A stretch of DNA of 64,000 bases, from the NCBI GenBank assembly GCA_963724285.1, contig CAVRUD010000027.1, forward strand, positions 59,422 through 123,421, in the 5' to 3' direction. The notes below the pieces were generated by a model. The model was not told the origin of the DNA. It saw nothing but the letters and a program-made list of their open reading frames with translations, and ran no database searches. This DNA comes from CAVRUD01 sp963724285. GTDB taxonomy: Bacteria > Chloroflexota > Chloroflexia > Thermomicrobiales > UBA6265. The number at the start of each line of letters is the position of its first letter. Positions within the stretch are counted from its first letter, which is position 1. This document shows positions 47,673 through 55,873 of the stretch, one piece after another. Made by a program: the position numbers and the translations under genes.

Positions 47673-48556
47673 CAGCCGATCCCCCCAAAGAGTTCCATCG
47701 GATCGGGCCGGTCGCGGAGATATGCGGCAAACCCTTCCAGAATTGCCCGCACCGCCTGCCGCTCGCGCTCACCCCGCCAGGCAATCTCCTGGACCAGATC
47801 GGCGAGGGCCAGGCTTTCGCGAAAGGCGGCGTCTTCGGTCTCGAGGCGAGCGGCGAAGTCGCGAACCCGATCGCGGGGAGGAGCGCCGCCGGCCTCGCCG
47901 GATGGGAGCAGGGCATCAAGCAGCGCGCCGATGTTGCCCTGGACCCGGGATTGTTCGATGGCGACGGCCGCCTGGTTGGCGAAGAGCCCGAGGGTGGAGA
48001 TGTCGCCGGGCCCGAAACTCGGTGCGCCCTCCTTGTCGAGCAGCTCGAGGACGCCCGTGACCCGGTCCCCGTAGAACAGGGGGACGCAAAGGATGCTCTG
48101 GGGCACATAGCCAACGCTGCGGGCGATATCGGCCGCCTGCCGCGGGTCGCTGGCGGCATCCGAGACGGCCATCGCCTGCCCAGAGACGGCGACAAGCCCG
48201 GCAATTCCATGCCCGAGCGGCACCCGGAACTTCTTGACCTCGGCCGCCTTCGGCCCCAGCGCGACCTCGAAAATCAACTCCTGGGTATCGTCATCGACCA
48301 GGAAGAGGGCGCCGGATCGGGCGCCGATCACCTGCGCCGCCGTCTCGACGATAAGCTCCAGCAGCCGGCCATGCTCGACCGGTGCGGCCAGCCGGCCGGT
48401 GCCGGCGGCCACGGCCAACGCGGCCCGCACCTCCTCGGCCGTGCGCTCGTCGGCAAGCCGGCGGCGGAGGACTGCGATCTCCTCAGCCTGGCGTGCAATC
48501 GTCGCCTGTGCCTCGGCCAGCGCATCGCCTCCCGCGGCCGCACTCACACCGGTCAT
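47672..48556 (-). CDS. GAF domain protein, possible sensor of the RiPP locus
   Basis: 294 residues. A coiled coil at about 14-50 (EAQATIARQAEEIAVLRRRL), then a GAF domain at about 60-205 (LLELIVETAAQVIGARSGAL, FLVDDDTQELIFEVALG, VPLGHGIAGLVAVSGQAMAV, YVPQSILCVPLFYGDRVTGV, LELLDKEG, FANQAAVAIEQ). A helical C-terminal region of 85 residues follows. No kinase or HTH is present. GAF domains bind cyclic nucleotides, haem or other small ligands. It is the first gene of the minus-strand run and is coupled to the protease, so it may sense a ligand for the locus. Confidence 0.82.
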   Translation of the reverse strand: MTGVSAAAGGDALAEAQATIARQAEEIAVLRRRLADERTAEEVRAALAVAAGTGRLAAPVEHGRLLELIVETAAQVIGARSGALFLVDDDTQELIFEVALGPKAAEVKKFRVPLGHGIAGLVAVSGQAMAVSDAASDPRQAADIARSVGYVPQSILCVPLFYGDRVTGVLELLDKEGAPSFGPGDISTLGLFANQAAVAIEQSRVQGNIGALLDALLPSGEAGGAPPRDRVRDFAARLETEDAAFRESLALADLVQEIAWRGERERQAVRAILEGFAAYLRDRPDPMELFGGIG

Positions 48557-48888
48557 CGCCTCGCCTCCACCTCACGTCGCGTCCAACTCCCCGTCCGGCT
48601 CGCCCGGCGCAGGGGACAGGCATCGCAGATCTACTCGAATCCGGTGCAATCGCAGCGGCGAGCATACCGCCCCCGGACGCCTCTCCCGTTCTGTATAGTT
48701 CCAGGTCCTTCCGGAAACCTTCCCCAAGAGCGCGACGCGACCGTCACGGCTCCCGCCACGATCTACAGCGGCAATGCCGGCATCGTCTCGCCCGCACCGA
48801 GCAGGGCCGCTACCGCGCCATTTTGTTCCACGACAACCCGTTCCCGGCGGAGCCTCCGACGGCCAACGCGCTCGTGGCAAGAGGTGGC
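48557..48888. other. Upstream region of the GAF-led operon
   Basis: About 330 bp before a palindromic repeat. It should hold the promoter for the GAF/S8/Crp genes. No gene is convincing; short plus-strand frames (e.g. EQGRYRAILFHDNPFPAEPP) could be a fragment of something older but have no start or partner. Confidence 0.35.
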
Positions 48889-49105
48889 CGCGTCTCCCTG
48901 CCGCCCGGGGCTCACGGCCCAAGGTTGGCCCAAGGTTGGCCCGGGCTGAAGATTACAGCCTCTCCGAGGCTAATGACGCTTAGGTCGTGCTCAGTCCCGG
49001 AGGAACTTCCGTCACTCAGCCCGGGACTTCGAGTCCCGGGCGGCAGGGGAGACGCGGCCAACCCGTGCCACGAGCCCGTTAGCCTCGGAGAGGCTGTCAC
49101 TCTTA

Positions 49106-49960
49106 GAGCGTCTATCACAACCGTGGAACCGGGCTTGCGGCGCGTGTGGGCATGAGCAAGCCCCTGGTCCCCGACGAACTGTGGGGCACGATCGAACCGT
49201 TGTTGCCGACGGAGCCGCCGAAACCCAAGGGCGGGCGGCCGCGCGTCCCCGACCGCGCCTGCCTGACCGGGATCGTCTTCGTGCTCAAGACCGGGCTGCC
49301 CTGGGAGGACCTCCCCCAGGAGATGGGCTGCGGCTCGGGCATGACCTGCTGGCGGCGGCTGCGCGACTGGCAGGACGCCGGGGTGTGGGAGAAGTTGCAC
49401 CGGGCGCTCCTGGACCGGCTCGGGGCCGCCGACCAGATCGCCTGGGAACGCGCGTGCCTCGACAGCGCCAGTGTCCCGGCAAAAAGGGGGGCCAGCAGAC
49501 CGGACCGGACCCGACGAACCGCGGCAAACCGGGCACGAAGCGCCATCTTGTGGTCGACCGGCGCGGCACCCCGCTTGCCGCGCTCCTGACCGGGGCCAAC
49601 CGCCACGACAGCGTCCCCTTCGAAGCCCTCCTCGACGCGCTCCCGCCGATCACGCGGCCCTCCGGCCAGCGGCGCACGCGCCCGGCGAAGCTGCACGCCG
49701 ACAAGGCCTACGATTGCCCGCGCTGCCGCCGGGCGTTGACGCGGCGGGGCATCAAGGTCCGGATCGCGCGCAAAGGCGTCGACTCCAGCGCCCGGCTCGG
49801 CCGCCACCGCTGGGTGGTGGAGCGGACGTTCGCTTGGCTGGACCAGTTCCGCCGCCTCACCATCCGCTACGAACGCCGCCACGACATCCACGTCGCCTTC
49901 CTCTCCCTCGGCTGCTCGCTCATCTGCCTCAACGCGACCACACGGTTCTGTTAGGCGCTC
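49106..49960 (+). mobile_element. IS5-family (IS427-like) insertion sequence, 855 bp
   Basis: Terminal inverted repeats GAGCGTCTATCACAACCGTG and GAGCGCCTAACAGAACCGTG match at 17 of 20 positions. A TTA target duplication flanks it (49103-49105 and 49961-49963), the TNA type known for the IS427 and IS1031 groups. It contains one transposase in two overlapping frames. Confidence 0.88.
49152..49954 (+). CDS. IS5-family transposase in two frames (putative -1 frameshift)
   Basis: Frame 1 (ATG 49152, or GTG 49146): MSKPLVPDELWGTIEPLLPT, GGRPRVPDRACLTGIVFVL, WEDLPQEMGCGSGMTCWRRL, LDSASVPAK, ending out of frame at 49589. Frame 2 continues KKGGQQTGPDPTN, HLVVDRRGTPLAALLTGANR HD, KLHADKAYDCPRCRRALTRR, RHRWVVERTFAWLDQFRRL to TAG 49952. 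DDE residues are the Asp of LDS, the Asp of HADKAYD and the Glu of VVERTF. The switch occurs at an A5G6 run near 49483-49493, where a -1 slip on AAA or GGG is possible; programmed frameshifting is known in this IS group. A plain indel is the alternative. About 265 residues. Confidence 0.85.
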
Positions 49961-50043
49961 TTAGCCCGGGCCAACCTTGGGCCAACCCTGGGCCGTGAGC
50001 CCCGGGCGGCAGTGACACACGGTCATCCTTTGTGGTGAGCACC

Positions 50044-51899
50044 CTAAGCAAGCACCCGATCGAGGAACCGCGCGATTGCCCTGAAGGAGGAGATCTGGTT
50101 GGCTTCCTTGCCAAAGAGGTGCCCCTCGTCGTCGAACACGACCAGTTCGACGTCACGCCCGAGCGCCCCTAGCCGGCTCACGATCTGCTCAGCCTCCTGC
50201 ACCGGGACGCGGGGGTCGTTGCGGCCGTGGAGCACAATCAGCGGCGCGACGATCTCCTCGGCCTGATGCAGGGGCGAGATGCCGCGGAGCATCGCGGCGT
50301 CCCGCTCCGGGTCGCCGTACTCGCCGGCACGCATCTGCCTGCGCCACGGGCCGGTCCGCTCGAAAAAGGTCTCGAAGTCGGCGATCCCGACGATGTCCAC
50401 GCCGGCCGCCCACAGGTTCGGGTAGTTGGTCAGCGCCGCCAGGACCATGAAGCCGCCGTAGCTGCGGCCCATCACCGCGATCCGGTTCGGATCGACCTCC
50501 GGCTGGGTCCGCAGCCACTCAACGCGGCCGCAGGTCGGCGACGGCGTCCAGCCGCCGCTCGCGGTCGTCCAGATGGTGGTAGTGCTTACCGTAGCCGGTG
50601 CTGCCGCGCACGTTGGGAGCCAGCACCGCGTAGCCGCGATCCACCAGGTATTGGGTGAACGGGGAGAAGTCCAGGCGAAGCTGACTTTCCGGCCCGCCGT
50701 GGACGTAGACCACCACCGGCACCTTCCCCTCGGCGGCGACGGGGCGGAACCAGAACGCCGGGATCTGGAGGCCGTCGAAGGTGGGGTACCGGATCGTCTC
50801 CGGTTCAACCAGCGACTCCGGGAGCAGATCCGCCGTTGCGGACCGGACGACGGCCCGGGTCGCGCCGCCCGCCTCGTGGACCCAGATGCAAGACGGCGTC
50901 CGCGCACCGTTCACGGCGAACGCCAGGCTGGACCCATCGGGCGACCAGGCGAGCCCCGAAACGACTCCGGCCGGCACGCCGGGCACCGGCGCCGCCTGAC
51001 CGGTCGCGGTATCGAGCAGGAAGAGGCGAGAACCGCCGTCCTCATTGACCACATAGGCGATCTTCGCTCCGTCCGGCGCCGGCGCCAGCGATTCCACGTC
51101 CCACGTCTCCGCCGGCCAGCACCGAATGGCTGCCCGATTCCAGGTCGAACCGCACCAGGCGTTCCACCTCGCTATCCTGGTTCGTCGCCGCCAGGATCGC
51201 GCCGCCTGCCGGCTCGAACATGGCCGCGGTCACGGTCGCCTCGCCCTCGTGCGGCGTGAGAAGGCGAGGTGTCCCGCCGTCGATCGGCATGAGGAAGAGG
51301 TCGTGGTCGAGGTTGGTATTGGAGCGGCGCACGAGGAGTGCCGAATCGTCTGGGGACCAGGCCACTGGGGCGAGCCAGCCATCGATCGACCAGGCCAGTT
51401 GGGACGTTCCGGCTTCCAGGTCGGTAATCCAGACGTCGAAGAACTGACGCGACCGCGCGTTGCTGGCGTAGGCGAGCCACCGGCCACCGGCCGAGAGGAC
51501 CGGGTCCTGGTGGATGACGTCGTCCTCGGTCGTCCGTCGCTGAGGCGGCCCGTCGCCGTCGAGCGTCCAGAGTTGGTGACGCTCGTTCCCGCCGCTATCC
51601 ACCCCGAAGACCATTCGGTCGGTGCCCGACGCCGACACCAGCTTTGAAACCGGCTCAGCAAACGTGGTCACCTGCCGGGACACCCCACTCGTGAGGTCGA
51701 ACTCGTGGACCTGATACGTCCCGGACTCGTTCGCCAGGTACGCGAGCGTCGACGCCGTGCGCCAGACGGGTGAATTCGCCGAGCGCGCGAGGAGGAAGTC
51801 CTCCAGGGTCGAACGGGTGTCATTTCGGTGGTCCGCCAATGTGCCCTGCTCCTGCGCCGCCAATCTCGTCGGCTTCGCTGACCCTGTCCGATCCCACAC
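50044..51899 (-). CDS. S9 family (prolyl oligopeptidase type) serine peptidase, two frameshifts
   Basis: About 600 residues when breaks near 51095 and 50520 are bridged. The N-terminal beta-propeller reads WITDLEAGTSQLAWSIDGWL and APVAWSPDDSALLVRRSN. The hydrolase domain reads RPVAAEGKVPVVVYVHGGPE, DRGYAVLAPNVRGSTGYGK, then Ser in VMGRSYGGFMVLAAL, Asp in VLHGRNDPRVPVQEAE and His in VFDDEGHLFGKEAN. No signal peptide, so cytoplasmic. The start is uncertain: GTG 51899 or TTG 51839, the latter with AGGAG upstream. The gene ends 32 bp from the palindrome arm at 50012. Confidence 0.8.
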
Positions 51900-51917
51900 T
51901 GCGTTTGCGATCGCCTA

Positions 51918-51971
51918 GCCCGGATGATTCATGGGCGCCGTGGTACCACGGCGCCCATGAATCATCCGGGC
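51918..51971. repeat. 54-bp perfect palindrome
   Basis: Every base from 51918 to 51944 pairs with 51971 to 51945; the centre is GGTACC. Half-site GGATGATTCATGGGCGCCGT. It lies directly upstream of the S9 peptidase gene and touches the MITE-like element. A cruciform, an operator, or a fold-back assembly artefact are possible. Confidence 0.9.
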
Positions 51972-52303
51972 AAAGTAGGTGCTGGTAAAGGGGTGCGGCG
52001 GGAGGTTGGTGGCCGCGAGTCCGGCGCGCCTGTGGGCCGGGCGGCCGGGCGGCTCCGGGCGGCGCCGGGCGCGCCCGGCGCGGTCCCGCGGGTCGGGCTC
52101 GGGTCCGGGGCGGGGCAGCGGCCCCACCTCCAGCCGCGCCGCCCGGCCCGCCAGCGCCCGGTGCCCGACCGTACCGGCGCGGCGCGGGCCACCGTCCAGC
52201 CCCCGGGGGCGCCCGCCGCCCGGTCGCCGCCGTCCCCCATCGCTGCTCCTCCGCTTCGCGGCAGCCTACACCCCCGCACGTCTTTTCCAGCACCTACTTA
52301 GCC
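51969..52303. mobile_element. MITE-like element with about 32-bp terminal inverted repeats
   Basis: The ends GGCAAAGTAGGTGCTGG (51969-51985) and, inverted, GGCTAAGTAGGTGCTGG (52303-52287) continue into AAAG..GTGCGG with few mismatches. The 335-bp interior is extremely GC-rich and holds no recognisable transposase, so it looks non-autonomous. No clear target duplication is seen, because the left side runs into the 54-bp palindrome. Confidence 0.6.
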
Positions 52304-52327
52304 AGCCGAGCCGTCGGCTCCGGCGGA

Positions 52328-52825
52328 TCAAGCGTTGGGGTCGGCCTCGTCGAGCATCGCCTGGAAGCGGGCAAGCTGGTCCGGGGAGAGGTCCGCGCTG
52401 TGGACCGTGCCGCCGAGCTTGGCCACATCCCGCGCCGCCCTGGCGGTGCCCGCCCCCTCCTCCACCAGCAGGAAGATGGCCGATCCACCCGCCTCCAACT
52501 GCTCCCCGATGGCGGCCACGAAGGCGTCGTCGATGCCGTCGTCCTTCTGCCTGGCCCGGTGGACGGCGACCGCCGCCCCGGCGGCGAGCCCGACGACTGG
52601 GAGTGCGAAGAGCCCCCCGACGAGCAACCCGAGCGCGCCGCCGGCGACTCCCTTCGCGCCGACGTGCTGGCCCCTCGGATGGACCTTCAGCTCGCCGTTG
52701 TCCTTCGAGACCCAGCACGCGCCCTTGACGTCGATCAGCCGGTCGAAGTCGAGCCAATTTACCGACTCCATCGCCTTCTTCGCCCGATCCGCGTCGGGGT
52801 AGGCGATCGCCAGGAGCGTTGCCAT
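52328..52825 (-). CDS. DUF1269 family membrane protein
   Basis: 165 residues. MATLLAIAYPDADRAKKAME and DVKGACWVSKDNGELKVHPR begin the family pattern. GGALGLLVGGLFALPVVGLA is the Gly-rich hydrophobic segment that gives the family its membrane label. AIGEQLEAGGSAIFLLVEEG and SADLSPDQLARFQAMLDE complete it. GGAGGAG lies 6 nt before the ATG. Function is not established; members are often stress-associated. No operon partner. Confidence 0.85.
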   Translation of the reverse strand: MATLLAIAYPDADRAKKAMESVNWLDFDRLIDVKGACWVSKDNGELKVHPRGQHVGAKGVAGGALGLLVGGLFALPVVGLAAGAAVAVHRARQKDDGIDDAFVAAIGEQLEAGGSAIFLLVEEGAGTARAARDVAKLGGTVHSADLSPDQLARFQAMLDEADPNA

Positions 52826-53784
52826 CGAACTCCTCCAGTCTGGGCGTTAGTGCCGCACGCGAGCGCGCCGTCAGCGTCCCTCGGGCAGCGCGGTCTCCTT
52901 CGAGCAATGGTACCGTACCATCGTGGGTGCGCGGTCGATGGTAGCCCGGGGGCTGCTCGACCGTCGCGCGGCCGTGAACCGAGTTGACGCCTGCGAGCAC
53001 GGTCGGGGCCATCCCGCTGGACACGTTGGCGATGCCCGATGTCGGGCCGGCCGCCACGACGCTCTTCTCGAGTCGCGGCAGCTTGTGCTCCCACGCGCTG
53101 GCGAACGCCGTCCTCACCCGATCCACGCGCGTATCCTCTCTTTTCTCTGGTACGCAACGTTGACCGACGCCCTGGCTCGCGCATATGGCAACGAGCAGGT
53201 GTTTTGCGTGAGAAGCTGACTGGAAGCGGATGCGGCTTGCTGGACGCCTCAGTCGGCAACCGGCGGGGCTTTCGATAGCGGCATCCGCCGACGGGGTTTT
53301 CGGCGCGAAAGCCGGGACGGCGAGGGCTCGGGAATCTCCCGGTTCCTCGGCGCGTAGCCTCGCCTCCACCGGCGAAGCCACATCGGGCGAACCGGGGCGA
53401 CGCGGGCAGGGGCCGGAACGGGGCGTTTCCGGTACCGCGACCGCTTCGAAGGCAAGCAACTCGCCAACCCGGAGGGCAGGAAGTCACGATAGATTGCGCT
53501 GAAAACGTACGGCATATGCGTTGTAGATGACATGACTGACACGACAACTGACGAAGCTTTCAGTTATTATGTATACTTGCCAGCAGGTCAATCAGACAGT
53601 CTGCTGCTCCCCGTGAATCGGTTTCCGATCCTCCTCTTTGTCTCCCTGGCATGGTATACTCTGCCCCTTGCGGGCGTTCCGAGGCGCCCGGCTGTGTCTG
53701 TGTCGCATTTTCACATCGTCCGATAAGCCCGGATTCGATCGTGGCGAGCCGATCAGGTTCAGATGAGGGTATGCCCGCGCCCCG
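52826..53784. other. Long upstream region of the ribosomal protein genes
   Basis: Close to 960 bp with no convincing gene; open frames on both strands are short or Arg-rich and without ribosome-binding sites. The last 250 bp become AT-richer (53500-53600), fitting a promoter region for rplU. Confidence 0.5.
53651..53690 (+). promoter_or_regulatory. Extended -10 promoter and leader hairpin before rplU
   Basis: ATGGTATACT holds an extended -10 (TGGTATACT, 53652-53660) without a good -35. It is followed by a hairpin CGGGCG-TTCCGAGG-CGCCCG (53671-53690) near the expected 5' end of the transcript. A ribosomal-protein leader at this position would fit L21 autoregulation (inference). Confidence 0.35.
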
Positions 53785-53811
53785 GTGCGCATGGTTGCGA
53801 AAAGAGAGCAG

Positions 53812-54402
53812 ATGAGCGATCCGACCGAGAAGAACGATCAAACCAGCCAGACTGACGAGCTAGCCGACGAAACCGTGGCACCGGTCGAGCCGGTCACGGC
53901 CGAGGCGGATTCCACCGAAGAGCCGGTGACGATAGACGCCGAGACGGTGGCCGACGACGACGATCTGGTGATCGACGCGGAGACCGTTGCGGGCGAGGGC
54001 GATGTGGTGGTCGATGCCGCCGCCTCCGCCGCGCCGGCCCAGCGCCGTGAGCGTGAAACCCGAAGGCCGCGGGCGCCGCGCGGGCCGGTCCAGTACGCCA
54101 TCGTCAAGACCGGCGGCAAGCAGTACCGGGTCAGTGTTGGCGACACCATCTCTGTCGAGCGCCTCGCCAGCGAGGCCGGCAACGACATCACCCTCGATGA
54201 GGTTCTCCTGGTCGGCGGCGACGGCGCCACCAAGGTCGGAACGCCGCTCGTGGATGGCGCCAGCGTTTCCGCCCGGATCGACGACCACTTCCGGGGCGAG
54301 AAGCTCGTGATCTTCAAGTACAAGGCGAAGAAGCGCTACCGCCGGCGCACCGGCCACCGCCAGGAGCAGACGCGCCTGACCATCACCGCCATCAACGGCT
54401 GA
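53812..54402 (+). CDS. rplU: 50S ribosomal protein L21 with acidic N-terminal extension
   Basis: 196 residues; the L21 domain begins at about residue 92 (VQYAIVKTGGKQYRVSVGDT) and runs through EVLLVGGDGATKVGTPLVDG, FKYKAKKRYRRRTGHRQ to LTITAING, the expected 104 residues. The first 80 residues are strongly acidic (ETVAPVEPVTAEADSTEEPV, DDDDLVIDAETVAGEGDVVV) and then Arg-rich. GAGAG lies 5 nt before ATG 53812. First of the L21-L27 pair; binds 23S rRNA near L20. Confidence 0.93.
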   Translation: MSDPTEKNDQTSQTDELADETVAPVEPVTAEADSTEEPVTIDAETVADDDDLVIDAETVAGEGDVVVDAAASAAPAQRRERETRRPRAPRGPVQYAIVKTGGKQYRVSVGDTISVERLASEAGNDITLDEVLLVGGDGATKVGTPLVDGASVSARIDDHFRGEKLVIFKYKAKKRYRRRTGHRQEQTRLTITAING

Positions 54403-54415
54403 GAGGAGACCCACC

Positions 54416-54790
54416 ATGGCCCATAAGAAAGGTGTCGGTAGTTCTCGTAACGGCCGCGACTCCGAGTCGAAGCGGCTGGGCGTGAAGCGCTCCGACGGTT
54501 CGTACATCAATGCCGGCACGATCATCGTCCGCCAGCGTGGTACCGAGTTCTGGGTCGGGCGCAACGTCGGTATCGGCAAGGACCACACGATCTACTCGAT
54601 GATCGAAGGCGTGGTCCGGTTCGAGCCGATCGGCCGCAACAAGCGCCGGATCAGCGTTTACCCGCCTGATGTCTACCCGGTCGGCGGCGCCAAGGAGCTC
54701 CTGCAGCCCTTCACCTCCTCGATGCTCCTCCCGGCGGCCCCAGTGGCCGCCGAAGAAGTCGCCGAGCCGCTTGCAACCGCCGCTGACTAA
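54416..54790 (+). CDS. rpmA: 50S ribosomal protein L27
   Basis: 124 residues. MAHKKGVGSSRNGRDSESKR, LGVKRSDGSYINAGTIIVRQ RG, GRNVGIGKDHTIYSMIEG and VVRFEPIGRNKRRISVYP form the complete L27. A tail of about 40 residues (SMLLPAAPVAAEEVAEPLAT) exceeds the normal length of about 85-95. GAGGAG precedes the ATG, 13 bp after the L21 stop. L27's N-terminus reaches the peptidyl-transferase centre. Confidence 0.95.
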   Translation: MAHKKGVGSSRNGRDSESKRLGVKRSDGSYINAGTIIVRQRGTEFWVGRNVGIGKDHTIYSMIEGVVRFEPIGRNKRRISVYPPDVYPVGGAKELLQPFTSSMLLPAAPVAAEEVAEPLATAAD

Positions 54791-54893
54791 TACGGTTGTT
54801 GATTTGCGGTAGATAGCCGAACGTCGATTCCGGCCGTCTCCATACGAATCCAACGATCGATCACCATTACTTCACCACCGATACGGAGAAACT

Positions 54894-55415
54894 ATGAAGG
54901 CCGGCATTCACCCCAATTACGTCGAGGCCACGGTCACCTGCGCGTGTGGCAACACGTTCCAGACCCGTTCCACCAAGCCCAACCTGCGGACCGACCTCTG
55001 CAATGTCTGCCATCCCTTCTACACGGGCGAGCAGCGCATCGTCGACACAGAGGGTCAGGTCGAGCGCTTCATGAAGCGTATGGAGAGCGCCGCCTCCGCT
55101 GGTGAGCGCGCCTCCAAGCGCCAGCTTCGCCTCCAAAAAGCCGCCGAGCAACGCAAGGAGGCCGAAGCCGCTGAAGCCGCCGCCCGCGCCGCCGAGCAGG
55201 AAGCGGAGCGCGCCCGCCGCCGTGAGGCCCAGGAGCGCAATCGCCAGCAGATCGAGGCTGCCCAGGCCGCCCAGGAGGCCGCCAACGTCGAGGCGATCGG
55301 CGCCGCCGAGGTTCCGGAGGCCGGCAACGTCGAGACGACCGGCATCGCGGAGGTTGCTGAGGCTGCGGAAGCGCCAGCCGCTGACGAGACCGCGACCGAA
55401 GAGAACGCCTCCTAA
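54894..55415 (+). CDS. rpmE: 50S ribosomal protein L31 with long Ala/Glu-rich C-terminal tail
   Basis: 173 residues against the usual 66-75. Residues 1-68 are L31: MKAGIHPNYVEATVTCACGN, STKPNLRTDLCNVCHPFYTG with the four zinc Cys (C16, C18, C37, C40). The remainder is a predicted charged helix or coiled coil (RQLRLQKAAEQRKEAEAAEA; RARRREAQERNRQQIEAAQA) followed by an acidic end. 103 bp after rpmA and followed by a strong terminator, so the three genes may form one unit. Confidence 0.93.
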   Translation: MKAGIHPNYVEATVTCACGNTFQTRSTKPNLRTDLCNVCHPFYTGEQRIVDTEGQVERFMKRMESAASAGERASKRQLRLQKAAEQRKEAEAAEAAARAAEQEAERARRREAQERNRQQIEAAQAAQEAANVEAIGAAEVPEAGNVETTGIAEVAEAAEAPAADETATEENAS

Positions 55416-55444
55416 GGCAGTTCGCATTCATTTTAGCGACCGTT

Positions 55445-55485
55445 ACCGAGCGGATGCCCAATGGGCATCCGCTCGGTCGTTTTCG
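55445..55485 (+). terminator. Rho-independent terminator after rpmE
   Basis: ACCGAGCGGATGCCCA and its reverse complement pair around an AAT-type loop (55445-55477), followed by CGTTTTCGTCG. The stem is 14-15 bp and GC-rich. It ends the ribosomal protein transcript. Confidence 0.85.
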
Positions 55486-55531
55486 TCGTACCCTACAACG
55501 CACGCTGGGGTAGTTGGCCGCATCTCCCGGT

Positions 55532-55752
55532 CGCCCGGGGCTAAAGACCCTGACTTGTACCCACATCTCCAAAACCGCTTCGATTCCGCCGGGAGACTGG
55601 GGAACATCCGGCGGCATCCGCCAGCATCGCCCCCGCGTTTGACGTCCAGGAAAAGCCGGCCGTACGGGCGTTTTCCCGTGGTTACGGGCATCTTCCGACG
55701 GTCCGATTTCAGGGTCCGAGATGTGGGTGCAAGTCAGGGCTAAAGACCCCGG
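55532..55752. repeat. Palindromic repeat after the ribosomal genes
   Basis: GACTTGTACCCACATCTC (55552-55569) pairs with GAGATGTGGGTGCAAGTC (55718-55735, one mismatch). Both sides carry GCTAAAGACC and CCCGGGG-type ends. Related to the flanks of the IS at 55874-56918. Confidence 0.7.
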
Positions 55753-55873
55753 GCTACCTCCTCAAACCCGGCTGAAGCCGGCTGCCATCCGTCTCGAATG
55801 CAGAAGAATCCGGACATAGCCCCGGCGTGGCAGCCCCCTTCAGGGGGGTTATCGGGGTCAGGCCGGGGTCTTG

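Larger units (their letters stand above)
48898..50012. repeat. Palindromic repeat interrupted by an IS element
   Basis: The left 50 nt (48898-48947, starting CTGCCGCCCGGGGCTCACGG) and the right 50 nt (49963-50012) are reverse complements with one mismatch. Inner arms are CAGCCTCTCCGAGGCTAA (about 48957) and GTTAGCCTCGGAGAGGCTG (about 49079). Removing the IS at 49106-49960 restores one continuous palindrome of the same family as 8375-8506. Confidence 0.85.

Noticed and set aside
51918..51971. Palindrome as a telomere-resolution site
   Set aside because: No protelomerase gene and no sign of a linear replicon; an artefact or mobile-element product is simpler.
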